A model generated the notes under the pieces. It was not told where the DNA came from and searched no databases. It saw only the letters and a program-made list of their open reading frames with translations. DNA of 64,000 nucleotides from Microbispora hainanensis (GTDB lineage Bacteria > Actinomycetota > Actinomycetes > Streptosporangiales > Streptosporangiaceae). Positions within the stretch are counted from its first letter, which is position 1; each line of letters begins with the position of its first letter. Location: contig NZ_CP108086.1 of the NCBI RefSeq assembly GCF_036186745.1, forward strand, positions 5,022,001 through 5,086,000. The letters run 5' to 3'. The translations under genes were made by a program, and so were the position numbers. Below, in pieces: positions 43,038 through 51,434 of this stretch.

Positions 43038-43272
43038 CTGTCGGGCCTGATGCTCATCGAAGTTCCTCGGTGGGCCTGGGCTACCTGTTCAACGGTAAGC
43101 AGCCCCAACGGACAAAAGTCCTGTTAGACGCCCAAAGGCCAATAGCTCTACTATGTCTTGGCGGGAAACTTGCCTCACTGCGCACTGGAAAGTGGCGGAG
43201 CGTATCGGGAATGTGACTTACCGTTCGGTCACCCCTTGCGCGGAGGGCCGGGCACGCGGCACGGTGGACGCC
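43038..43272. promoter_or_regulatory. divergent promoter region, orphan kinase and LytTR genes
   Basis: The 235-bp gap is more AT-rich than its surroundings. TACTAT at 43149-43154 is a good rightward -10 candidate, with TTAGAC at 43124-43129 as a distant -35. The DosR-like box at 43110-43121 adjoins that -35. Confidence 0.5.
43110..43121. promoter_or_regulatory. GGAC-AAAA-GTCC inverted repeat (DosR/DevR-like)
   Basis: The 12-bp palindrome resembles the core of the DosR/DevR dormancy-regulator box (GGGACTWWAGTCCC class). It lies directly upstream of the presumed -35 of the LytTR gene, where an activator would bind. It lacks the outer G/C pair of the best mycobacterial boxes, so the match is partial. 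Confidence 0.4.
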
Positions 43273-44004
43273 ATGCTGCGTGTCCTCGCGGTGGACGACG
43301 AGGTCCCCGCCCTGTCCGAGCTCGCCTTCCTGCTCCGCCAGGACGCCCGGGTGGAGCACGTGAGCACGGCGACCGACGGCGGGGCCGCCCTGCACGACAT
43401 GGTCCAGATGATCGCCGACGGGGTGCGCCTCGACGGCGTGTTCCTGGACGTGCGCATGCCGGGCCTCGACGGCCTCGACCTCGCCCGGCTCATCGGCGGG
43501 TTCCCCATGCCTCCCCGCCTGGTCTTCGTCAGTGCCCACGACTGCGCGGTCCAGGCGTTCGAGCTGGAGGCCGTCGACTACCTGCTCAAGCCCGTACGCC
43601 CGGAGCGGCTGGCGGAGGCCGTACGGCGGCTCTCGGCGGCCGTCGCGCCTCCCGGCGCCGAGGGGGAGGACCTGGAGACGATCCCGGTCGAGCTCGGGGG
43701 CCGCACGAAGTTCGTGGCCCGGCAGGACGTGTGCTACGCCGAGGCACACGGCGACTACGTCCGCCTGCACACGGCCGAGGCCGTCTATCTCGTACGGATG
43801 TCCCTCGCGGCGCTGGAACGCCGCTGGGCGGGCTCCGGGTTCGTCCGGGCCCACCGCAGCACCCTGGTCAACGCGCGGCACGTCAGCGAGCTTCGCTTCG
43901 ACGCCGGGCGGGTGGTCCTGCAGGTGGGCGGCGAGACGCTGCCGGTGAGCAGGCGGCACACCCGGCAGGTGCGGGAGCAGCTCGTCCGGCAGTTCCGTCC
44001 GTGA
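43273..44004 (+). CDS. LytTR-type response regulator
   Basis: The receiver domain has LAVDDEVPALSEL, phosphoacceptor Asp in VFLDVRMPG and Lys in DYLLKPVRPE. Residues about 140-243 are the LytTR DNA-binding domain with DVCYAEAHGDYVRLHT, FVRAHRSTLVNARHV and LPVSRRHTRQVRE. At 243 aa it is typical. It is the natural partner of the LytS-type kinase, and the pair is split by an unrelated kinase gene. ATG at 43273 is chosen over GTG at 43264. Confidence 0.93.
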   Translation: MLRVLAVDDEVPALSELAFLLRQDARVEHVSTATDGGAALHDMVQMIADGVRLDGVFLDVRMPGLDGLDLARLIGGFPMPPRLVFVSAHDCAVQAFELEAVDYLLKPVRPERLAEAVRRLSAAVAPPGAEGEDLETIPVELGGRTKFVARQDVCYAEAHGDYVRLHTAEAVYLVRMSLAALERRWAGSGFVRAHRSTLVNARHVSELRFDAGRVVLQVGGETLPVSRRHTRQVREQLVRQFRP

Positions 44005-44057
44005 GCCCGTGCCGGGGGGTGTGTTCGTGCGCCCCGATCTACCGCTCGTCGTCTTCC

Positions 44058-44088
44058 GCGGCCCGCTCGTCGTGCGGGAGCGGGCCGC
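44058..44088 (+). terminator. terminator after the LytTR gene
   Basis: GCGGCCCGCTC and GAGCGGGCCGC form an 11-bp perfect stem with a 9-base loop, 54 bp after the stop codon. Confidence 0.75.
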
Positions 44089-44566
44089 ATGGCGCTAACT
44101 AGAGACCGCTCGTCCGAAGGGCCATCCCGCCGCCCGACTACACCTCGTAGTCTTTCGCACGTCGCAAGACACGCGGGGTAATCACAAGGTGAGCAGATTG
44201 TCACCGACTGGTTACCAAGCGGGGCCCTACTCGGGGGGGAAGGGCCCCGCCCACGCGTATCGGGGGGTGCGCGGCGATCCGGCCATACGGGGGCGCCGGA
44301 TCGCCGCGAACGCCCCATCCCGATCACCCGGAGAGCCGCGTCCGCCGGAAGACTCGCATCCCCCGGGAGACCTGCTCACTCCGGAAGAGCCACTCGCCTC
44401 GGGAGAGTCATTCACCCGAAGGGCCGCTCACCTCGGAAAGGCCGCTCACCTCGGAAAGGCCGCTCACCCGGAGGAGCCGTCGCCAGGAAACCGCTCGCCC
44501 CGGAACCCGCTGTTCCCGCTGTTCCGCTGTGACGCGAGGGACCGGCGGGCACCGGGAACGTGCCGG
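44089..44566. other. gene-free region with 18-bp repeats
   Basis: The first part (44095-44225) is relatively AT-rich and contains TGGTTACCAAG and GTAATCAC. The second part, 44330-44510, is made of drifting 18-bp units, of which GGCCGCTCACCTCGGAAA is best preserved at about 44420-44473. Minus-strand frames through it read ERPFRG iterations and are not believed. Confidence 0.6.
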
Positions 44567-45406
44567 TCAGTCGCCGCGCAGCTTCTTGAGCAGCTCGATG
44601 TCCTCGCGGTGCTTTTCCACCTTGCCGGGCGTCTCGATGCAGATGGGCACCCCGGCGGCCGTGGGATGGCGCATCAGGTCGCCGAACGCCTGGGCGCCGA
44701 TGTGCCCCGCACCGATGTTCTCGTGCCGGTCCCGCTTCGAGCCGCAGGGATCCTTCGAGTCGTTGGCGTGGATCAGCTTGAGCCGGCCGGGGGCGACGTC
44801 GTTCAGCGCGTCCATCGTCTCCTTCACCCCGCCCGGCGCGGCCAGGTCGTGCCCCGCGGCGAACGCGTGGCAGGTGTCGAGGCACACGCCGACCTTGGGG
44901 TGATGGTCGAGGGCCTCCAGATAGGGGCCGAGGTCCTGCACGGTCGCGCAGAGCATCTGGCCCTGGCCCGCCATCGGTTCGAGCAGCAGGTCGGGACCGT
45001 CGTCCGGAATCTCGTCCAGCACCGGCAGCAGGCGCTCGTGGATCTGGCGCATCGCGGCCTCGCGCGGCTGGCTCACGGCCGAGCCGGTGTGGACGACCAC
45101 GCCGAGCGCGCCGGTCTCGACGCCCCTGCGCAGGGTGTGCCGGGTCACCGCGATCGAGTTCTCCAGGGTCTCCGGCGTCGGCGACCCGAAGTTCACGAGA
45201 TACGCGGCGTGCACGAAGACGGGCATGCCCGACTCGCGGAGCTTGGCGTCCTCCGCCGGGTTTCCCTCGGAGAGCGCCCAGCCTCGGGGGTTGGTGACGA
45301 AGACCTGGATCACTTCCGCGCCGATGTCGGCCGCGTACTTCAGCCCGCCCTTGGCGAGACCGCCGGTGACGAAGACGTGTCCGCCGATGAGATTGGAAGG
45401 AGTCAT
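44567..45406 (-). CDS. nfo: deoxyribonuclease IV (AP endonuclease)
   Basis: The 279-aa TIM-barrel enzyme has VFVHAAYLVNFGSP, GVVVHTGS, LLLEPMAGQG, VCLDTCHAFAAGHD, LIHANDSKD, ENIGAGHIG and ICIETPG, giving the trinuclear-zinc His/Glu/Asp ligands. It cuts 5' to abasic sites in base-excision repair. The ATG at 45406 has GGGAG 6 bp upstream. It is divergent from the purine catabolic operon. Confidence 0.95.
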   Translation of the reverse strand: MTPSNLIGGHVFVTGGLAKGGLKYAADIGAEVIQVFVTNPRGWALSEGNPAEDAKLRESGMPVFVHAAYLVNFGSPTPETLENSIAVTRHTLRRGVETGALGVVVHTGSAVSQPREAAMRQIHERLLPVLDEIPDDGPDLLLEPMAGQGQMLCATVQDLGPYLEALDHHPKVGVCLDTCHAFAAGHDLAAPGGVKETMDALNDVAPGRLKLIHANDSKDPCGSKRDRHENIGAGHIGAQAFGDLMRHPTAAGVPICIETPGKVEKHREDIELLKKLRGD

Positions 45407-45484
45407 GATGCTCCCAAGAGTATTGGCACCGGGTAGTGGCGCGGAGTAGTGGCACAGGGCGTTGGCGCAGGCTGATGCCGCCCC

Positions 45485-45504
45485 CTTTGTCACAACGTAC
45501 AAAG
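45485..45504. promoter_or_regulatory. CTTTGT-N8-ACAAAG operator-like palindrome
   Basis: Perfect 6-bp arms lie between the divergent nfo and uraD genes, 78 bp before uraD. The 20-bp size suits a winged-helix dimer, and the purine operon is the likelier target. Upstream (45420-45475) are loose 14-bp repeats with AGTGGCGC/AGTGGCAC. Confidence 0.5.
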
Positions 45505-45581
45505 CGGCCCCCGGAGCGGGGCGCCCGGTTCGGACTTCGCACCGCTGGAATCGCCCCGGGCCCGGCGGTTGACTGACGGGC

Positions 45582-46055
45582 ATGCGCGAACTCAGCCGGG
45601 AGGATCTGCGGTCCTGCTGCGCCTCCACCAGATGGGTGGAGGCGGTCGCCGCGCGCGGGCCGTACGGCGATCTCGACGGGCTCCGGCGCGCGAGCGAGGC
45701 CGCCCTCGCGGAGCTGACCTGGGACGACGTGCTGGAGGCGCTGGCGGCGCACCCGCGGATCGGCGAACGGCCCGCCGGTGCGGGACGCGAGGCCGCGTGG
45801 TCGCGGTCGGAGCAGTCCGGAACCGCGGACGCCGGCCGGGACGTGCTCGGCGCGCTCCGCGAGGGCAACGCCGCCTACGAGAGCCGCTTCGGCCACGTCT
45901 ACCTGGTCTGCGCGACGGGCCGGGAGGCCGGCGAACTGCTGGCGCTGCTGCGCGACCGGCTCGGCAACGACGAGGAGACCGAGCGCAAGGTCGTCAGGGA
46001 CGAACTGTCGAAGATCGTCGCGTTGCGGCTGGCCAAGCTCTGGGAGGGCCGGTGA
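45582..46055 (+). CDS. uraD: OHCU decarboxylase
   Basis: The 157-aa helical protein catalyses the last step of urate oxidation, decarboxylating OHCU to S-allantoin. Visible family features are WDDVLEALAAHPRIGERP with the catalytic His, and FGHVYLVCATGREAGELLALLRDRLGND. It starts the purine operon and its stop overlaps the GTG of uraH by four bases. Confidence 0.95.
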   Translation: MRELSREDLRSCCASTRWVEAVAARGPYGDLDGLRRASEAALAELTWDDVLEALAAHPRIGERPAGAGREAAWSRSEQSGTADAGRDVLGALREGNAAYESRFGHVYLVCATGREAGELLALLRDRLGNDEETERKVVRDELSKIVALRLAKLWEGR

Positions 46056-46399
46056 GCCTTTCGACGCACGTGCTCGACACCGCCGCCGGGCGGCCGGCCA
46101 AGGACCTGTTCGTACGGCTCTCGCGCCGCGCCGCGCACGGGTTCGTGCCGGTGGCGGAGGGCCGCACCGACGGCGACGGCCGCATCCGCGAGTGGACCCC
46201 GCTGGGCCGGGAATGGGACCCGGCCGAGGACCCGCGCCCGGGGACCTACCGGCTCGTGTTCGACACCGGCGCCTATCTGGGGAACGAGGCGTTCTTCCCC
46301 GAGGTGAGCGTCGTGTTCGCCATCCGGGAGGCCGGCGAGCACTACCACGTGCCGCTGCTGCTGAGCCCGTTCGCCTATTCGACCTACCGGGGGAGCTGA
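46052..46399 (+). CDS. uraH: 5-hydroxyisourate hydrolase
   Basis: This 115-aa transthyretin-like protein begins LSTHVLDTAAGRPA and ends YSTYRGS, the C-terminal tetrapeptide that lines the active site. The catalytic His in THVLD, the Arg in TDGDGRIREW and the HYHVPLLLSPF stretch are all present. It hydrolyses 5-hydroxyisourate to OHCU between uricase and UraD. Confidence 0.96.
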   Translation: MSLSTHVLDTAAGRPAKDLFVRLSRRAAHGFVPVAEGRTDGDGRIREWTPLGREWDPAEDPRPGTYRLVFDTGAYLGNEAFFPEVSVVFAIREAGEHYHVPLLLSPFAYSTYRGS

Positions 46400-46400
46400 C

Positions 46401-47273
46401 ATGGCCGTTCTGGGGCCGAACAGGTATGGCAAGGCCGAGACGAGGGTCGTACGGGTGACCCGGCACGGCGACGCCCACCGGATCAAGGACCTCACGGTCA
46501 GCACGTCGCTGTCGGGCGACATGACCGAGGTGCACCTGAGCGGGGACAACTCCGCCGTCCTGCCCACCGACACGCAGAAGAACACGGTCTTCGCGTTCGC
46601 CAAGAAACACGGCGTCGGGGCGATCGAGGACTTCGCGCTGCTGCTGGCGCGTCACTTCGTGGACTCCCAGCCCGCGATCCACCACGCGAGGGTCGCCGTC
46701 GAGGAGCACGCCTGGGAGCGCAACGGCGCGTTCGGGCACTCGTTCGTCCGCTCGGGCCGGGAGGTCCGCACCTGCGTGGCCCACTACGACGGGACGGCGT
46801 CGTGGGTGGTCTCCGGGCTGCGCGACCTCGTCGTGCTCAACACGACCAACTCCGAGTTCTGGGGCTTCGCCAAGGACGAGTACACGACGCTGCCGGAGAC
46901 CCGCGACCGCGTCCTGGCCACCGCGGTGGACGTGGCCTGGCGGCACGCGGACGCCTCCCAGGACGCGACACAGGACTGGGACAAGACCTACGAGAACGCG
47001 CGGGCCGCCCTGCTCGCGGCCTTCGCCGACACCTACAGCCTGTCGCTGCAGCAGACCCTGTACGCCATGGGCACCCGGGTGCTGGCCGAGTGCCCGGGGG
47101 TCTGCGAGGTGCGGCTGTCGCTGCCCAACAAGCACCACTTCCTCGTGGATCTCGCGCCCTTCGGGCTGGACAACGACGGCGAGGTCTTCTTCGCCGCCGA
47201 CCGGCCGTACGGGCTGATCGAGGGCACGGTGCTGCGCGAGGACGCGCCCGCCGCCGGCCCGGCCTGGGAGTAG
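46401..47273 (+). CDS. pucL: urate oxidase (uricase)
   Basis: The 290-aa cofactor-free oxidase has NRYGKAETRVVRV with the charge-relay Lys region, the catalytic Thr in LPTDTQKNTVFAFAK, the FVRSGREVRT loop, and NKHHFLVDL with the active-site His. It oxidises urate to 5-hydroxyisourate. It begins one base after the uraH stop. Confidence 0.96.
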   Translation: MAVLGPNRYGKAETRVVRVTRHGDAHRIKDLTVSTSLSGDMTEVHLSGDNSAVLPTDTQKNTVFAFAKKHGVGAIEDFALLLARHFVDSQPAIHHARVAVEEHAWERNGAFGHSFVRSGREVRTCVAHYDGTASWVVSGLRDLVVLNTTNSEFWGFAKDEYTTLPETRDRVLATAVDVAWRHADASQDATQDWDKTYENARAALLAAFADTYSLSLQQTLYAMGTRVLAECPGVCEVRLSLPNKHHFLVDLAPFGLDNDGEVFFAADRPYGLIEGTVLREDAPAAGPAWE

Positions 47274-47276
47274 CCG

Positions 47277-48134
47277 ATGGACTTCCTGCGACCGACGACC
47301 TGGCCGGACGCCCTCGCGCTGAAGGCCGAGCGGCCCGAGGCCACGCCGATCCAGGGCGGCACCGACGTCATGGTGGAGATCAACCTCGACAAGGGCCGCC
47401 CGGCCGCCCTGCTCGACCTCACCGCGATCCCCGAGCTGCGGGACTGGTCGCGGGAGGGCGGCGAGATCCGCGTGGGCGCGGGCGTGACCTACTCCCGCCT
47501 GATCGCCGAGCTCGGGACCGAGCTGCCCGGCCTGGCCCAGGCGTCCCGCACGGTCGGGTCGCCGCAGATCCGCAACCGGGGCACGGTCGCGGGCAACCTC
47601 GGCGCGGCCTCGCCCGCCGGCGACAGCCATCCGCCGCTGCTGGCGGGCGGCGCGGTCGTGGAGGCCGAGTCGGTGCGCGGCACCCGGCTGATCCCGATCG
47701 GGGAGTTCTACACCGGGGTGAAGCGCAACGCGCTCGCCCCCGACGAGCTGATCCGCGCCGTACGCGTCCCGGCCGCCACCGGCCCGCAGTATTTCTCGAA
47801 GATCGGCACGAGGAACGCCATGGTGATCGCGGTGTGCTCGTTCGCGGTCGCGCTCGACCCGGGCGAGCGGCGGGTGGGCACCGGCATCGGCTCGGCCGCG
47901 CCGACCCCGCGCCACGCCCCACAGGCCGGGGACTTCGCGTCGGAGAGACTGGACTGGGACGGCCAGGGCCCGCTCGATCCGGTCGTCGCGCGCCGCTTCG
48001 GCGAGCTCGTGGCCGCGTCCGCCGCGCCCATCGACGACGTGCGGGGCCGCGCCGCCTACCGTACGCACGCGCTGGCCGTGATGGCGCGCCGCGCGCTCGG
48101 CTGGGCATGGGACGACTTCAGGGGGAGCGCGTGA
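47277..48134 (+). CDS. xanthine dehydrogenase FAD-binding subunit
   Basis: The 285-aa protein matches the medium (M) subunit of xanthine dehydrogenases. The FAD-binding loop is TPIQGGTDVMVEIN, and RTVGSPQIRNRGTVAGNLGAASPAGD is the second FAD contact. The C-terminal CO-dehydrogenase flavoprotein domain is shortened but recognisable. It passes electrons from the Fe-S subunit to an acceptor. The catalytic molybdopterin subunit gene that should accompany it is not in the operon. Confidence 0.93.
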   Translation: MDFLRPTTWPDALALKAERPEATPIQGGTDVMVEINLDKGRPAALLDLTAIPELRDWSREGGEIRVGAGVTYSRLIAELGTELPGLAQASRTVGSPQIRNRGTVAGNLGAASPAGDSHPPLLAGGAVVEAESVRGTRLIPIGEFYTGVKRNALAPDELIRAVRVPAATGPQYFSKIGTRNAMVIAVCSFAVALDPGERRVGTGIGSAAPTPRHAPQAGDFASERLDWDGQGPLDPVVARRFGELVAASAAPIDDVRGRAAYRTHALAVMARRALGWAWDDFRGSA

Positions 48135-48646
48135 TGAGGGTCGACGTGACCGTGAACGGCCGCCCGATGACGGCCGACGACGTGTGGGAGGGCGAGAGCC
48201 TGCTCTACGTCCTGCGCGAACGGCTCGGCCTGCCGGGCGCCAAGAACGCCTGCGAACAGGGCGAATGCGGCGCCTGCACGGTCTATCTCGACGGCACCCC
48301 GGTCTGCGCCTGCCTCGTCGCCGCGGGCCAGGCGGAGGGACGCGAGGTGGTGACGGTCGAGGGCCTGGCGGCCCCCGGTGAGGGGTCCGACGGTGAGCTG
48401 GGCGGCGGGCTCGACGAGGTGCAGCGCGCGTTCGTGGACGCGGGGGCCGTGCAGTGCGGCTTCTGCACCCCCGGTCTCATCGTCCAGGCCCACGCGCTGC
48501 TCGCGGGCACCGAAGGGGCGCCGCCGGACGCCGACATCCGGGAGGCCCTGGCCGGCAACCTGTGCCGCTGCACCGGATACGAGAAGATCCTCGACGCGGT
48601 CCGCCTGGCCGCCGCCCGCCGCGCGGAAAGCGGCTCCCGCGCATGA
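48134..48646 (+). CDS. xanthine dehydrogenase [2Fe-2S] subunit
   Basis: Two iron-sulfur clusters are marked by [21 protein letters not shown] near residue 40 and by QCGFCTPG with CRCTGY near residues 110-150. The 170-aa length is normal for the small subunit. It overlaps the FAD-subunit stop by one base (TGATG). It is followed not by the expected ~750-aa molybdopterin subunit but by a 207-bp repetitive spacer and the 8-oxoguanine deaminase gene. Confidence 0.95.
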   Translation: MRVDVTVNGRPMTADDVWEGESLLYVLRERLGLPGAKNACEQGECGACTVYLDGTPVCACLVAAGQAEGREVVTVEGLAAPGEGSDGELGGGLDEVQRAFVDAGAVQCGFCTPGLIVQAHALLAGTEGAPPDADIREALAGNLCRCTGYEKILDAVRLAAARRAESGSRA

Positions 48647-48853
48647 CCCGCCGCGACCGCCCGACGGCGGTGCCGCGTAAAGGCCGCGATCACCCGGTGG
48701 CGTTGCCGCGTACGGGGTGTTATCCGCGGTGCGCCATGTCCGCACTCCGAGCGTCACGGATGCCCCGCCGCGATCACCAGGCGGCGGTGCTGCCGCGTAC
48801 GGGCCGTGATCCGCGAGGGGCGGCGCCCGAATCGTCTGTGTACGGGGGTCCCA
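48647..48853. repeat. imperfect repeats at the site of the missing xdh large subunit
   Basis: Three drifting copies (about 48654, 48688 and 48770) share GCGATCACC, GGCGGTG and GCCGCGTACGGG. No coding frame with family similarity is present. The spacer is exceptional in an operon whose other genes overlap or nearly touch. Confidence 0.6.
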
Positions 48854-50218
48854 TTGGCTGAGCGTCAGCGCCCGGTGGTCATCGAGAACGCCTACGTCGT
48901 CCCCGTCGCCGGGGCGGAGATCCCGTCCGGTCACGTCGTCGTGGAGGACGGCCTGATCACCGCGGTCGGCCCAGGACCCGCCCCGGCAGTGCCGGAGGGG
49001 GCCGAACGCGTCGACGGCTCCGGCTGCCTCGCCACGCCCGGCCTGGTCAACACCCATCACCACCTCTACCAGTGGGCGTCCCAGGGAGTGACCCCGGACG
49101 GCACGCTGTTCGAGTGGCTGGTCGCCAGCTATCGGCTGTGGGCCCGGATGGACGCCGAGGTGGTGGCCGGCGCAGCGACGGCCGGGCTGGCCTGGCTTGC
49201 CCTGTCGGGCTGCACCACCTCCACCGACCACCACTACGTCTTCCCCAAGGGCAGGGGAGACCTCTTCGAGGCGGAGATCGAGGCCGCGCGGCGGGTCGGG
49301 CTGCGCTTCCACCCCTGCCGGGGATCGATGGACCGGGGCGCCTCTCAGGGTGGCCTGCCGCCGGACGAGGTCGTGGAGGACATCGACGAGATTCTCCAGG
49401 CCACCGACGACGCCATCCGGAAATATCATGATCCGTCGTTCGGGTCGATGCTGCGCGTCGCGGTCGCCCCCTGCTCGCCGTTCTCGGTCAGCGGCGAGCT
49501 CATGACCCGCTCGGCCGAGCTGGCCCGCTCCCACGGCGTACGGCTGCACACGCACGTGGCGGAGACGGCCGACGAGGACGAGCACTGCAGGGAGCAGTTC
49601 GGCGTGCTGCCCGTCGAATACCTCGACCGGCTCGGCTGGCTGGGCCCCGACGTGTGGCTGGCCCACTGCGTCCATCTGACCGACAAGGACGTGCGGCGCT
49701 TCGGCGAGACCGGCACCGGCACGGCCCACTGCCCGTCGTCCAACGGACGCCTCGGCGCGGGCATCGCCCGGGTGTCCGACCTGCTGGCCGCGGGCGCGCC
49801 GGTCGGGCTCGGCGTCGACGGCGCGGCGTCCAGCGAGATGACGCCGCTGGCCGGGGAGATCCGCATGGCCGTGCTCACGCAGCGGGCCCGCTACGGCCCG
49901 CGCGCGCTGACCGCCCGGCAGGCCCTGGAGATGGCCACGCTCGGCGGCGCCCGCTGCCTCGGCAGGGAGACAGAGATCGGCTCGCTGGAGCCCGGCAAGC
50001 TCGCCGACGTCGCGCTGTGGCGGCTCGGCGGCTTCCACGCGGCGATCGACGATCCCGTCGTCGCGTTCGCGTTCGGCACGACCCCGCCGCTCGCCCGGCT
50101 GCTCGTCGGCGGCCGGACCGTCGTGGACGACGGCGAGCTGCGCACCGTGCCAGGGGAGGAGGCCGCGCGGGCCGGGGCCGACGCCCACCGCAGGCTCACC
50201 ACGATGGATCATGTCTGA
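48854..50218 (+). CDS. 8-oxoguanine deaminase
   Basis: The 454-aa amidohydrolase has the metal motif NTHHHLYQW, the HVAET helix with HTHVAETADEDEHC, AHCVHL, and the distal Asp in GLGVDGAASSEM. NTHHHLYQWASQG and HYVFPKG are typical of 8-oxoguanine deaminases, which produce urate from 8-oxoguanine; related guanine or atrazine-type deaminases are possible. The TTG at 48854 follows GGGGG by five bases and fits family length. Confidence 0.88.
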   Translation: MAERQRPVVIENAYVVPVAGAEIPSGHVVVEDGLITAVGPGPAPAVPEGAERVDGSGCLATPGLVNTHHHLYQWASQGVTPDGTLFEWLVASYRLWARMDAEVVAGAATAGLAWLALSGCTTSTDHHYVFPKGRGDLFEAEIEAARRVGLRFHPCRGSMDRGASQGGLPPDEVVEDIDEILQATDDAIRKYHDPSFGSMLRVAVAPCSPFSVSGELMTRSAELARSHGVRLHTHVAETADEDEHCREQFGVLPVEYLDRLGWLGPDVWLAHCVHLTDKDVRRFGETGTGTAHCPSSNGRLGAGIARVSDLLAAGAPVGLGVDGAASSEMTPLAGEIRMAVLTQRARYGPRALTARQALEMATLGGARCLGRETEIGSLEPGKLADVALWRLGGFHAAIDDPVVAFAFGTTPPLARLLVGGRTVVDDGELRTVPGEEAARAGADAHRRLTTMDHV

Positions 50219-50249
50219 GGCGTTCCCGGACACGATCGAAGGGCCACAG

Positions 50250-51434
50250 GTGAGCCACACCATGACAGGACACGTCGTCATCGCACCGGACAAGTTCCGC
50301 GGGTCGCTCACCTCACCCGAGGTGGCCGCGCACGTGGCCGCCGGGCTGCGTCTCGCGGGAGCGGGGGACGTCCCCGTCGTCGAGCTGCCGGTGGCCGACG
50401 GAGGCGACGGCACCGTGGACGCGGTCGTGGCGAGCGGGTTCACCCGGATCGAGACGCGGGTGACCGGGCCGGCCGGCGATCCGGTCACGGCGAGCTACGC
50501 CGTACGCGACGAGCCCGGCGCACGGGTCGCGGTGATCGAGCTGGCCGAGGCGTCGGGCCTGCGCCGGCTGCCGGGCGAGCCGGTGCCGCTCACCGCCACC
50601 AGCCGCGGCACCGGCGAGCTGATCGCCCACGCCGTACGGCACGGCGCGACGCGGATCGTGCTCGGCCTGGGCGGCAGCGCCTGCACCGACGGCGGCGCGG
50701 GCATGGCCCAGGCCCTCGGCGCGCGGCTGCTCGACGCGGCCGGCAACGACCTGCCCGCGGGCGGGGCGGCGCTGCGCGACCTGCACACCATCGACGCCTC
50801 CGGCCTCCTGCGGGGCTTCGAGGTGATCGTGGCGAGCGACGTGGACAACCCGCTGCTCGGGCCGTACGGCGCGGCGGCGGTGTACGGCCCGCAGAAGGGC
50901 GCGAGCCCGCAGGACGTGGCCGTGCTGGAGGCCGGGCTGGCCCGGCTGGCGGCCGTCGCCGCGCACACCCACGGCCTGGCGGGCGCGGCCGAGCACGACG
51001 GCGTGGTGCGGGCGATGGGCGTGGCCGGGCGGCCGGGGGCGGGCGCCGCGGGAGGGGTGGGCTTCGGCGCGCTGACGTTCCTCGGCGCGGAGATCCGGCC
51101 CGGCATCGGCTATCTGCTCGACCTCGTGGACTTCGACCGCCACGTGGAGGGCGCCCGGCTGGTGATCACGGGTGAGGGCTCGATCGACGAGCAGACCCTG
51201 CGCGGCAAGGCCCCGGTGGGCGTCGCCGCCGCCGCGGCCAAGCACGGCGTGCCGGTCGTGGCCGTCTGCGGGCGGCGCACCGTCGGCGACGACGAGCTGA
51301 GGGCGGCCTGCATCGAGGCGGCGTACGCGCTGACCGACGTCGAGCCCGACGTGCGGCGGTGCATGGCCGAGGCCGGGCCGCTGCTGGAGCGGCTGGCGGC
51401 GCGGATCGCCGCCGTACATCTCGTGAACGAGTAG
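50250..51434 (+). CDS. glxK: glycerate 2-kinase
   Basis: The 394-aa protein has the GlxK signature VVIAPDKFRGSLTSPEVA, VADGGDGTVDAV, LGLGGSACTDGGAGMAQALG, and the C-terminal ITGEGSIDEQTLRGKAPVGVA. It phosphorylates glycerate made from glyoxylate, the carbon end product of allantoin breakdown, linking the operon to central metabolism. GTG at 50250 has AAGGG 7 bp upstream; starts at 50211 (overlapping the deaminase stop) and 50262 are also in frame. Confidence 0.95.
   Translation: MSHTMTGHVVIAPDKFRGSLTSPEVAAHVAAGLRLAGAGDVPVVELPVADGGDGTVDAVVASGFTRIETRVTGPAGDPVTASYAVRDEPGARVAVIELAEASGLRRLPGEPVPLTATSRGTGELIAHAVRHGATRIVLGLGGSACTDGGAGMAQALGARLLDAAGNDLPAGGAALRDLHTIDASGLLRGFEVIVASDVDNPLLGPYGAAAVYGPQKGASPQDVAVLEAGLARLAAVAAHTHGLAGAAEHDGVVRAMGVAGRPGAGAAGGVGFGALTFLGAEIRPGIGYLLDLVDFDRHVEGARLVITGEGSIDEQTLRGKAPVGVAAAAAKHGVPVVAVCGRRTVGDDELRAACIEAAYALTDVEPDVRRCMAEAGPLLERLAARIAAVHLVNE

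Noticed and set aside
44412..48068. A 1218-codon minus-strand frame opposite the purine operon
   Set aside because: It runs antisense to uraD, uraH, uricase and the xdh FAD subunit, shows no domain, and its end is repeat-derived.
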